DNA from: Acidobacteriota bacterium
GTDB taxonomy: Bacteria > Acidobacteriota > Vicinamibacteria > Vicinamibacterales > UBA2999
DNA: 34,474 nt
Assembly (NCBI GenBank): GCA_963169195.1
Contig: CAUJDN010000034.1
Span: 1-34,474, forward strand
Reading direction: 5' to 3'
In this document: piece by piece, positions 25,802-33,386 of the stretch
Position numbering within the stretch: position 1 is the stretch's first letter
How the letters are laid out: every line of letters begins with the position of its first letter
Program-made: the position numbers and the translations under genes
Notes under the pieces: model-generated
What the model saw: only the letters and a program-made list of their open reading frames with translations
What the model was told of the DNA's origin: nothing
Databases searched by the model: none

Positions 25802-26443
25802 ATGCGATTCGCGGACCGGGAGACGGCTGCCCGTCAGCTGGCCGGCGAGCTCCAGCGGTTCAAGACGCAGCACCCGCTGGTGCTGGGCGTGGCGCGCGGA
25901 GGCGTGCCGGTGGCGAGGGTCGTGGCCGATCGCCTCGGGTGCGGATTCGACGTGGTCCTGGTCCAGAAGCTGCGCACGCCGGGCCAGCCGGACCTGGCCA
26001 TGGGCGCCGTGGACGAGGCCGGTCAGGTGTTCAGGTTCGGCGCGAAGGGCGTGGCGAATCCCGATCGCTACGCAGACGACGTGGCCGAGCAGGTGGCCGA
26101 GATCCGTCGGAGGCGCGCCGTGTACTCAGCCGTGCGTGCCTCCACGCCCCTGACGGATCACACCGCCATCGTCGTCGACGACGGGCTTGCGACCGGCGCC
26201 TCGATGGTCGCGGCGATCCGCTCGGTTCGTGGCCGCCGGCCGCTGCGCATCGTGGCGGCGGTGCCCGTCGGCTCCACGAGCGCCCTGGACCTCGCGAAGG
26301 CCTACGCCGACGACGTGATCTGCCTCCACATGCCGCGGCTGTTCTTCGCGCTCGGCGACTTCTACGATGACTTCACGCCCGTGGACGACTCCGAGGTCGT
26401 GGCACTGCTCAACGCGCGCCAGGCGGGAAACGCGAAGGGCTGA
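25802..26443 (+). CDS. Phosphoribosyltransferase-family protein
   Basis: A 213-residue type I PRTase-fold protein. The ATG at 25802 starts MRFADRETAARQLAGELQ, usual for this standalone family. The PRPP-binding loop is AIVVDDGLATGASM with D126 and D127, and T131-S134 for the phosphate loop. An early GVARGGVPVA segment is the PPi loop. Family members of this kind (often seen beside dienelactone hydrolase or erythromycin-esterase domains) rarely have a proven substrate; purine salvage is a guess. No evident Shine-Dalgarno precedes the start. It converges on the quinoprotein gene across a 105 bp gap with a nonamer repeat. Confidence 0.88.
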   Translation: MRFADRETAARQLAGELQRFKTQHPLVLGVARGGVPVARVVADRLGCGFDVVLVQKLRTPGQPDLAMGAVDEAGQVFRFGAKGVANPDRYADDVAEQVAEIRRRRAVYSAVRASTPLTDHTAIVVDDGLATGASMVAAIRSVRGRRPLRIVAAVPVGSTSALDLAKAYADDVICLHMPRLFFALGDFYDDFTPVDDSEVVALLNARQAGNAKG

Positions 26444-26510
26444 CGGAAGGGGGACCACAATGGCGCGACGGGCCACAAGGGGCACGCCGCAATCGTGGAT
26501 GCCCAGACAC

Positions 26511-26538
26511 CGTCGCGTCCGTCGTGTCCCGTCGCGTC
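26511..26538. repeat. CGTCGCGTC tandem nonamer between convergent genes
   Basis: CGTCGCGTC (26511-26519), CGTCGTGTC (26520-26528) and CGTCGCGTC (26530-26538) stand head to tail, ending 10 bp from the stop of the quinoprotein gene on the complement (26549). Confidence 0.7.
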
Positions 26539-26548
26539 CGGATGGCTC

Positions 26549-28555
26549 CTACTTCCCGAGCCGGTACGCGATGAGCTCTCCGGCGAAACCTGGGGCGCTC
26601 ACCGATACCGTGATGTACTGCTGCCCGTTCAGCAGGTAGGTCATCGGCGAGCCGGTCTGCGGCGCCGGCATGTAGACCGCCCCGGCGTCGGCGCCGGTGG
26701 CCTTGTCGTACGCGCGCAGCATCGCACCGCGGCCCTGTGGCGTGGTGTTCATGCCGCCCTCGCCGGCAATCACCAACGTCTTGGTGGTCAGCACGCCAAT
26801 CCGTCCCATGCGTCCCGTCCGTGGGATGTCCAGGCCCTTCAGCGCAGCGTGATTCCTGACGGCGTCCGGCGTATCGCCGTGGGCAATCTGCCACACCAGG
26901 GTGCCCTTGTTCAGGTCCAGAGCCGTGATGCGACCGTACGGCGGCTTGATGAGGGGGAGTCCCTGGACGCTGGTGGTGGGCAATGCCGGGCGACCGCTCT
27001 TGTCGTTCGGGTCGCTGGCGAAGCCGCGGACGTAGAGCATGTCCGACTTCACCCCGTCGCCCGGCGCGAGGCCCAGGGCGGACACGTTCGTGTTCGAGAA
27101 GATGTAGAAGTAGTTGCTCTCGGGATCCAGCGACCCGCCCTGCCAGTTGGCGCCGCCGGTGACGTTGGGCAGCATCAGCGTGGCCACGGGGCCTTCCCAC
27201 CGGCTCACGACCGGCGGCGTGAACAGCGGTCCGATCCTGTAGCGCTCCACCAGCTTCACCGCCTCGGCGCGCAGCTCGGGGGTGAAGTCGATGAGATCGT
27301 CAATCGACACGCCCTGGCGCTCGAAGGCGGGCGGCCTGGTGACGAAGGGCTGCGTCGGCGAATACCACTCGCCGGGCACGTTGCCCTTCTCGACAGGCCG
27401 CTCCTCGATGGGCCACACGGGCTGCCCGGTGACCCGGTCGAACACGTACACCCAGCCCTGCTTGGTGGCCTGCGCCACGGCCTTGACCATCCTGCCGTCG
27501 ACGGTCAGATCCGCGAGGACGGGCGCGCACGGGATGTCGAGATCCCAGATGCCGTGGTGCACCAGCTGGTAATGCCACCTGCGCTGGCCGGTCTTCAGGT
27601 CGACCGCGACCAGGCTTTCGCTGAACAGGCTGTTACCCGGCCGATGCCCGCCGTAGTAGTCCCCGGTCGGCAGCTCGACGGGCATGTAGACCAGGCCCAG
27701 CTCCTCGTCCACCGTCATCTGCGCCCAGACGCCGGTGTTCCCGGTGTAGCTCCAGGAGTCCTTCTCCCACGTCTCGTTGCCGAACTCGCCGGGGGACGGG
27801 ATGGTCTTGAAGATCCAGAGGCGCTTGCCCGTGCGCACGTCGTAGCCGCGCACGAATCCCTTCTGGTTCGTCTTGCTGCGGGGCGCGCCGCCTTCCACGT
27901 GCGCGGCGCCGACGATGATGGTGTTGCCGGCCACGACCGGGGTGGCGTGGAGCCCGACCTCGCCCTTCACGAGGTCCATCTCCTGGTCCATCTCCAGCTT
28001 CAAGTCGACGATGCCGTCCCTGCCGAACGACGGGACCCGGTCGCCGGTCCTCGCGTCCAGCGCGATGAGCTGATACCCGGGGGTGACGTAGAGGACGCGT
28101 TCCACCTGCCCGTCGGTCCAGTACGAGAGGCCTCGGCCCGAGAGCCTGCGTGGCGCCGCCTGGCCGCGCGGGCCTTCGTCGATGCTGTGCATCCACTTCA
28201 TCTCGCCGGAGCCCGCATCGACGGCTACCGCCGCGCGGCGAGTTCCCGCCGTGAAGTAGAGCGTGCCCTTCACCATCAGTGGCGTTGCCTGGAACTGGAA
28301 TTCCGGGGTGGGTCCCAGGTTCTCCGTCTTGAACCGCCACGCGATCTCCAGCTTGTCGAAGTTCGCCGCGTTCACCTGGTCCAGCGGTGCGTAGCGCCGG
28401 CTCGCCAGGTCGCCGCCATAGGTCGGCCACTCCCCGTTCTTCGTCCCCGCCGAAATGGGATTCACGCCTTGGCCGGCAAGCGGCAGCGAGAGGGCGCCGA
28501 CGACGAGCGAGCAGAGGCTGACGCGCACGACGCGGGACGGAGGGGTCGGCTGCAT
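26549..28555 (-). CDS. PQQ-dependent dehydrogenase-like quinoprotein (eight-bladed propeller), exported
   Basis: A 668-residue periplasmic quinoprotein resembling membrane-type glucose/quinate or alcohol dehydrogenases. A signal peptide (cleavage near residue 29) is followed by EWPTYGGDLASRRYAPLDQV, the usual beginning of PQQ propellers. W-motif-like repeats recur: AVAVDAGSGEMKWMH, LIALDARTGDRV, VRGYDVRTGKRLWIF, LVAVDLKTGQRRWHY, VYVFDRVTGQPVWP, ITALDLNKGTLVWQ and LRAYDKATG. There is no C-terminal cytochrome domain and no N-terminal multi-helix membrane region, so electrons must go to a separate acceptor. No substrate can be named. It is divergent from the FG-GAP gene across 74 bp, with a TAGAGT hexamer 6 nt before its ATG. 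Confidence 0.93.
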   Translation of the reverse strand: MQPTPPSRVVRVSLCSLVVGALSLPLAGQGVNPISAGTKNGEWPTYGGDLASRRYAPLDQVNAANFDKLEIAWRFKTENLGPTPEFQFQATPLMVKGTLYFTAGTRRAAVAVDAGSGEMKWMHSIDEGPRGQAAPRRLSGRGLSYWTDGQVERVLYVTPGYQLIALDARTGDRVPSFGRDGIVDLKLEMDQEMDLVKGEVGLHATPVVAGNTIIVGAAHVEGGAPRSKTNQKGFVRGYDVRTGKRLWIFKTIPSPGEFGNETWEKDSWSYTGNTGVWAQMTVDEELGLVYMPVELPTGDYYGGHRPGNSLFSESLVAVDLKTGQRRWHYQLVHHGIWDLDIPCAPVLADLTVDGRMVKAVAQATKQGWVYVFDRVTGQPVWPIEERPVEKGNVPGEWYSPTQPFVTRPPAFERQGVSIDDLIDFTPELRAEAVKLVERYRIGPLFTPPVVSRWEGPVATLMLPNVTGGANWQGGSLDPESNYFYIFSNTNVSALGLAPGDGVKSDMLYVRGFASDPNDKSGRPALPTTSVQGLPLIKPPYGRITALDLNKGTLVWQIAHGDTPDAVRNHAALKGLDIPRTGRMGRIGVLTTKTLVIAGEGGMNTTPQGRGAMLRAYDKATGADAGAVYMPAPQTGSPMTYLLNGQQYITVSVSAPGFAGELIAYRLGK

Positions 28556-28561
28556 GGCGAC

Positions 28562-28590
28562 ACTCTAGCAGGTGGGTCGGAGCTCGACAA
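28562..28590 (-). promoter_or_regulatory. Candidate leaderless promoter of the quinoprotein gene
   Basis: On the complement TTGTCG (28590-28585) and TAGAGT (28567-28562) are 17 bp apart, and TAGAGT ends exactly 6 nt before the ATG at 28555. The sequence overlaps the upstream part of the divergent FG-GAP promoter. Confidence 0.45.
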
Positions 28591-28595
28591 CGGCC

Positions 28596-28623
28596 TTGAC
28601 AGTGCCTGCGGGGTGACGATGAT
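28596..28623 (+). promoter_or_regulatory. Candidate leaderless promoter of the FG-GAP protein gene
   Basis: A perfect TTGACA (28596-28601) and GATGAT (28618-28623, 4 of 6) are 16 bp apart, and the -10 ends 6 nt before the ATG at 28630. There is no Shine-Dalgarno between. This is the best supported leaderless arrangement in the window. Confidence 0.5.
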
Positions 28624-28629
28624 TGGCGA

Positions 28630-29997
28630 ATGAAAGTCGCATGCCTGGCGACCGGCGCGGCCCTGGCCTTGATGTCGGCCGTCGCGCCGTCCGGCGCGCC
28701 TGCGGCCGGCCCCGTCCAGTGGGCCCCGCACGACATCGATGCCGACTTCCGGGGCGGCTATGCCGTGGGCGTGGCCGATTTCAACAGAGACGGTCGCCCG
28801 GACGTCATCGCCAACTCGCTGGCGGTCAGCGAAGTCGCCTGGTACGAGAACCCGTCGTGGGCGCGCCACGTCGTGGTGACGGACCAGCTCCAGGTCGTGA
28901 ACCAGGCGATGGAGGACATCGACGGCGACGGCATCCCCGAGATCGCGTTCCAGAACGCGTTCGCCATGCAGCCGGCCAGGAGCGAGGGCCTCACCTGGAT
29001 CGCGCGCCACCAGGGCGACCCCCGCCAGCCGTGGAAGGTCGAGCGCGTGGATGCGTACCCGACGTCCCATCATGTGGTCTGGGCGGACCTCGATGGTGAC
29101 GGGACGCGCGAGCTGGTGAACGCGCCGCTCATCGGGCCGAAGGGCCTGGCGCCCACGTACGATCAGGACCAGGCGCCCATCTTCTGGTACGGCCGCCCGG
29201 ACTGGACGCGCCACGTCGTCACGGAGGACATCCCGGGCATCATCCACCGCGTGCGCGTCGTGAAGTGGGACGGCGGCGCGCGTGATCGGATCGTCGTGGC
29301 CAGCTTCGAGGGGATTGCGCTCTACCGGGCCACCGGCGCCGGTGCCGCCATGCGGTTCGAGAAGCAGCTGCTCTCGCCGGGCCATGTCGGGAAGGCGCCT
29401 CGCCTGGGCGCCAGCGACGTCGGCATCGGCACACAGGACGGCCGGCGCTTCTTCGCGTCCGTCGAGCCCTGGCATGGCAACGAGGTCGTGATCTACACGC
29501 AGACGGGCGACCGCTGGCGGCGCCGCGTCATCTTCGACAAGGTCGGCAGCGGGCACGAGATCGCCGTCCTGGATCTCAACGGCGACGGGCGCGACGACGT
29601 GATTGCGAACGACAACAGCCGGCCGACCGAGCGAAATCCGTCCGCGCCCCTCGGCGGCGTGCACGTCTTCTACGCCCCGGACGATGCCGCGTCGGGGCCG
29701 TGGCCGTACCAGCGTCTCGAGGGCACCGCGGCGATGAACGGGTGCGTCGGCGCGGACCTGAACGCCGACCAGCGCCCGGATCTGGTCTGCACGGGCGCCA
29801 GCGGGAAGGTCCGCTGGTACGAGAACCGGGGAAGGGACCGTGGGCAGGCGGCCGGATCGCCGCCGCCCATCGCCTTGCCTACGATTCGAGTGACGCCATC
29901 ACGCGCTGGAGGCGCGCCTCGGCTTCCTTCGACACCTCGTGCAGCGCTGCCGAACCGCCGGCAGCCGACAGCATGGCGACCGGAGCCACCGCCGTGA
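28630..29997 (+). CDS. Secreted FG-GAP/VCBS-repeat beta-propeller protein
   Basis: A 455-residue exported protein. A signal peptide covers about residues 1-27. The propeller repeats carry calcium-binding-type D-x-N/D-x-DG motifs: DFNRDGRPDVIAN, DIDGDGIPEIAF, DLDGDGTRELVN, DLNGDGRDDVIAN and DLNADQRPDLVCTG, each often followed by WYEN or a similar strand. The fold ends with KVRWYEN near residue 398. The last 55 residues are Pro/Arg/Ala-rich and look like read-through into the antisense of the neighbouring DUF302 gene (119 bp overlap). The family commonly occurs beside quinoproteins and other exported proteins. Molecular function unknown. Confidence 0.88.
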   Translation: MKVACLATGAALALMSAVAPSGAPAAGPVQWAPHDIDADFRGGYAVGVADFNRDGRPDVIANSLAVSEVAWYENPSWARHVVVTDQLQVVNQAMEDIDGDGIPEIAFQNAFAMQPARSEGLTWIARHQGDPRQPWKVERVDAYPTSHHVVWADLDGDGTRELVNAPLIGPKGLAPTYDQDQAPIFWYGRPDWTRHVVTEDIPGIIHRVRVVKWDGGARDRIVVASFEGIALYRATGAGAAMRFEKQLLSPGHVGKAPRLGASDVGIGTQDGRRFFASVEPWHGNEVVIYTQTGDRWRRRVIFDKVGSGHEIAVLDLNGDGRDDVIANDNSRPTERNPSAPLGGVHVFYAPDDAASGPWPYQRLEGTAAMNGCVGADLNADQRPDLVCTGASGKVRWYENRGRDRGQAAGSPPPIALPTIRVTPSRAGGAPRLPSTPRAALPNRRQPTAWRPEPPP

Positions 29998-30283
29998 CGA
30001 CCGAGGTGCCCGGCGCGTCCTCGTACACCGTGACGTTGCAGGGGAGGAGCAGCCCCACGTCGAGATCCGCGGAGAGCGCCTTGTGCGCCAGGGGGGGGTT
30101 GCAGGCCCCGAGGATGACGTACTTCCGGAAGTCCGCGTCCAGCTTGGCCTTGAGGGTCTGCTGCACGTCGATGCTCGTGAGGACCCCGAAGCCTTCGTGC
30201 TTCAGCGCTGCCGTGGCCTTCTCCACCGCCTGGTCGTACGGGATTGGCAGCTTCACCTGCAGGCCGTACCGCGTTTCCGTCAT
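29879..30283 (-). CDS. DUF302-family protein
   Basis: A 134-residue protein of the DUF302 family. The ATG at 30283 has GGAGG 6-8 nt upstream. The core motifs are YDQAVEKATAALKHEGFGVLT (seen as YDQAVEKA and EGFGVLTSID), QTLKAKLDADFRKYVILGACNP, and LLPCNVTVYEDAPG. The Cys in GACNP and in LLPCNV are typical of this family. No signal peptide is evident. Related proteins are often near sulfur or redox genes, but the role is unknown. It overlaps the FG-GAP gene tail to tail by 119 bp and is divergent from the DASS permease (51 bp). A TATGCT hexamer at 30306-30301 (complement) could be its -10. Confidence 0.9.
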   Translation of the reverse strand: MTETRYGLQVKLPIPYDQAVEKATAALKHEGFGVLTSIDVQQTLKAKLDADFRKYVILGACNPPLAHKALSADLDVGLLLPCNVTVYEDAPGTSVVTAVAPVAMLSAAGGSAALHEVSKEAEARLQRVMASLES

Positions 30284-30334
30284 CTGTCGCCTCCAGGATC
30301 AGCATAGTGCAAGGTTGATGCCCGGGGGTGCTTC

Positions 30335-32155
30335 ATGTTCATGGCACCTGCGGGCGTGACCGGCGACCAGCTGATCGTCTTCGGCGCGCTCGCTGCGACG
30401 CTCGTCCTCTTCGTCTGGAACCGTTGGCGCTTCGACCTGGTCGCGCTCCTCGCCCTGCTGGTCTCGACACTGGCCGGCCTCGTGCCGCCCGACCGCGCTT
30501 TCGAGGGGTTGGGCCATCCGGCCGTGGTGACCGTGGCCGCGGTGCTGGTCCTCAGCCGCGGCCTGCTCAACGCCGGTGTGGTGGACGTGCTGGCGCGCCA
30601 CCTCGCGCGGGCGGGCCAGCGGCCATGGGCCCAGGTGGCGTCGCTCACCGGCCTCGTCGCCCTCTGCTCGGGCGTCATGAACAACGTCGGGGCCCTGGCC
30701 CTCTTCATGCCGGTGGCCGCCTGGATGTCCCGCAGCGCGGGCCGGTCCGCATCGCTGCTGCTCATGCCGCTCGCCTTCGGCTCGCTGCTCGGCGGCACGC
30801 TCACGCTGATCGGCACGCCGCCCAACATCATCATCGCGGCCTACCGGCAGGAGACGCAGGCGCCGGCGTTCGGGATGTTCGACTTCCTCCCGGCGGGCGC
30901 GGCGATCACGGTGACCGGGGTGCTGTTCATCGCGGTGGTCGGCTGGCGGCTGACGCCCCTGCGGAAGGAGGCGGACGCCGGCGGGGATCTCTTCGAGATC
31001 AGCGCCTACCTCGCGGAGCTTCGCGTGCCCGAGGGCGCGCGCTTCGCCGGCCGCACGCTTCACGATCTGGTGACGGCGGTCGAGGACGCCGACATCGTCG
31101 TCGTGGGCATGGTGCGCGACCGGCGGCTCCGGCCGATGCCGTCCGTCTTCGAGGTCCTGCGCGAAGAGGACGTCCTGCTCGTCGAGGCGGATTCCGAGAG
31201 CCTGGATCGGTTCCTTGCCGGGACCGGGCTCGTGCTGGCGGAAGAAGCCGGGACGCGCGACGAGGAGGCGGACCGGCCAACCAGGGAGGCGAGGACCGGC
31301 GAGCTGACCCTGGCCGAGGCCATCGTCACACCCGACTCCATCCTCGTCGGCAGGACGGCCACGGCCCTCGAGATCCGCGACCGCTTCGGCGTGAACGTCC
31401 TCGCGGTCGCGCGCCATGGGCGCCGGCTGCGGGCACGCCTCAGCCGGATTCGCTTTCTCGCCGGGGACATCCTGCTGGTCCAGGCCGGTGAAGACGCGCT
31501 CGCGTCGGCCTTGAATGCCCTGGGCGCCCTGCCGCTGGCGTCGCGCGGCCTGCGGCTCGGAAAGCCGCGGAAGGTCGCCCTCGCCAGTGTCATCTTCGCG
31601 GCCGCGCTCGCGCTGATTGCCCTGGATCTGGTGCCGTCGGCGACGGCGCTGGTGGGTGCCGCCGTCGCCATGGTGGCGACCGGGTTGATCGCGCCCTCCG
31701 AGGTCTACAAGGCCATCGACATGCCGGTCATCGTCCTGTTGGCCGCACTCCTCCCGGTCGGACACGCCCTCGAGGACACGGGTGGCTCGCAGCTCATTGC
31801 CGACGGCCTGCTGGCGATGGGCCGTGCCGTCCCGCCGGCCGGGACGGTGGCCATCCTGATGGGCGCGGTGATGCTGCTCTCGAACGTCGTGAACAACGCC
31901 GCGGCGGCCGTTCTGGCCGCACCCGTGGCCCTCAACCTGGCCCGGGGACTCGACGCCTCGGCCGACCCGCTCCTCATGGCCGTCGCCATCGGGTCGTCCT
32001 GTGCGTTCCTGACGCCGATCGGCCATCAGTCGAACACGCTGGTCATGGCCCCGGGCGGCTATCGGTTTGGCGACTACTGGCGCATGGGGCTGCCGTTGTC
32101 GCTGCTCGTGGTGGCCACCGCGGTGCCCGTCATCCTGTGGCGCTGGCCGCTGTGA
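30335..32155 (+). CDS. DASS/SLC13-family permease with two RCK_C (TrkA_C) domains
   Basis: A 606-residue inner-membrane anion permease. The membrane halves are separated by a cytoplasmic region (about residues 215-405) holding two RCK_C-type domains: FEISAYLAELRVPEGARFAGRT ... LREEDVLLVEAD and TLAEAIVTPDSILVGRTATA ... LAGDILLVQAGED. The repeated transport motifs are SGVMNNVGALALF with IGTPPN in the first half and SNVVNNAAAAVLAAP with FLTPIGHQSNTLVM in the second. Such proteins carry divalent anions such as sulfate or dicarboxylates; the ion is not predictable here. A GGGGGTG stretch precedes the ATG. No permease partner is needed. The PilT-like gene starts 52 bp downstream. Confidence 0.93.
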   Translation: MFMAPAGVTGDQLIVFGALAATLVLFVWNRWRFDLVALLALLVSTLAGLVPPDRAFEGLGHPAVVTVAAVLVLSRGLLNAGVVDVLARHLARAGQRPWAQVASLTGLVALCSGVMNNVGALALFMPVAAWMSRSAGRSASLLLMPLAFGSLLGGTLTLIGTPPNIIIAAYRQETQAPAFGMFDFLPAGAAITVTGVLFIAVVGWRLTPLRKEADAGGDLFEISAYLAELRVPEGARFAGRTLHDLVTAVEDADIVVVGMVRDRRLRPMPSVFEVLREEDVLLVEADSESLDRFLAGTGLVLAEEAGTRDEEADRPTREARTGELTLAEAIVTPDSILVGRTATALEIRDRFGVNVLAVARHGRRLRARLSRIRFLAGDILLVQAGEDALASALNALGALPLASRGLRLGKPRKVALASVIFAAALALIALDLVPSATALVGAAVAMVATGLIAPSEVYKAIDMPVIVLLAALLPVGHALEDTGGSQLIADGLLAMGRAVPPAGTVAILMGAVMLLSNVVNNAAAAVLAAPVALNLARGLDASADPLLMAVAIGSSCAFLTPIGHQSNTLVMAPGGYRFGDYWRMGLPLSLLVVATAVPVILWRWPL

Positions 32156-32207
32156 GGCGGCTGGCGATCCCGCCCGCGCGGCCTCAAGGTATGCTGGGCC
32201 ATCCGCG

Positions 32208-33374
32208 ATGAACGATCCGGACGACCTCGATCGGTTCGTCGACGAGCTCAACGCCTCGGTCCGCGAACGAGCGCAGGCTCCTCCCAGGCTGGAGGAGTGG
32301 CTCCGGATCCTCCGCGAGCAACGCGGCAGCGACCTGTATCTGGTGGCAGGGGTGCCGCCGTCCGTTCGTGTGCACGGCGTGATCCGCCGGCTCCACGAGC
32401 CCGTCCTCGACGGGGACGAGATCGAGGCGCAGGTGCTCCCGGCGCTGCCTCCGCATGCGGCGGCGTCCTATCGCGCCCATGGGCATGCCGATGCGTCGCT
32501 CCGCAGCGGGCCGGGCGGGCGATTCCGCATCAACCTGCACCGGGAGCGGGGGCGCGCGGCCGCCAGCATACGCGCGCTGCCCCTTCGCCCTCCGCGGCTC
32601 GACGAGCTAGGCCTGCCGCCCGCTATCGAGGCGCTCACCCGGCTGCCGCATGGACTGGTCCTGGTGGGTGGGCCGACAGGTTCCGGCAAGACCACGACCG
32701 TCGCGGCCCTCGTGGATGTCATCAACCGGCGCGACGCCCGGCACATCGTGACCATCGAGGATCCCATCGAGTTCGAGCACGTCCACGACCGCAGCGTCGT
32801 CGAGCAGGTGGAGATCGGCATCGACGCGCCGGATTTCCCTACTGCGCTCCGTTCCGCCGTCCGGCAGTCCCCCGATGTCATCGTGATCGGCGAGATGCGG
32901 GACCCGGAGACCATGCGCATCGCGCTCGCAGCAGGGGAGACCGGGCACCTCGTCCTGTCCACGCTGCACACGAGCGACGTGACATCCACCGTGTCGCGCG
33001 TGTCGGATGCCTTCCCCGCGGAGCGCCAACCGACGATTCGCCAGGAGCTGTCGATGGCCCTGGCGGCCGTCATGACACAGATCCTGCTCCCGAAGGCCGG
33101 AGGTGGTCGCATCCCGGCCGCGGAACTGCTGATGGTGGGCTACGGCGCCCGGCAGCACATCCGGAAGAACGCGCTGCAGCACCTGCACCAGGAGATCACG
33201 ATCACGCGCCGGAACGGGTCGTTCACCTTCGAGGAGTCGCTCGCGCAGCTGGTGCGCGCGGGGATGCTCGATATCGAGGAGGCCCGGGCGCGCGCGATTC
33301 ACCGCGACGAGCTGGAAGGCCTGCTGGCCTCCGTCCGCGAGGGAGCGCCAGGAGCCGGCGGGGGGCCGCGGTAG
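32208..33374 (+). CDS. PilT-like type IV pilus secretion ATPase
   Basis: A 388-residue hexameric ATPase of the PilT/PilU group. An N-terminal extension of about 25 residues precedes WLRILREQRGSDLYLVAG, the start of the PAS-like domain. The motor motifs are intact: Walker A GGPTGSGKTTT with K161, Asp box TIEDPIEF, Walker B VIVIGEMRDPET with E229, and the His box HLVLSTLHT. In the C-terminal part the AIRNLIRE motif needed for retraction in PilT is replaced by ALQHLHQE (about 322-329). This may be a specialised PilU-like or non-pilus motor. A TATGCT hexamer lies 12 nt before the ATG. No other pil gene is in the window. Confidence 0.92.
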   Translation: MNDPDDLDRFVDELNASVRERAQAPPRLEEWLRILREQRGSDLYLVAGVPPSVRVHGVIRRLHEPVLDGDEIEAQVLPALPPHAAASYRAHGHADASLRSGPGGRFRINLHRERGRAAASIRALPLRPPRLDELGLPPAIEALTRLPHGLVLVGGPTGSGKTTTVAALVDVINRRDARHIVTIEDPIEFEHVHDRSVVEQVEIGIDAPDFPTALRSAVRQSPDVIVIGEMRDPETMRIALAAGETGHLVLSTLHTSDVTSTVSRVSDAFPAERQPTIRQELSMALAAVMTQILLPKAGGGRIPAAELLMVGYGARQHIRKNALQHLHQEITITRRNGSFTFEESLAQLVRAGMLDIEEARARAIHRDELEGLLASVREGAPGAGGGPR

Positions 33375-33380
33375 TAGGAT
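33375..33380 (+). promoter_or_regulatory. -10 hexamer for a probable leaderless transcript of the heme protein gene
   Basis: TAGGAT (33375-33380) directly follows the PilT-like stop codon and ends 6 nt before the ATG at 33387. The upstream GTAGTAGGATC is shared with the dipeptidase gene start at 19142, at identical spacing. Confidence 0.4.
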
Positions 33381-33386
33381 CGGCAC

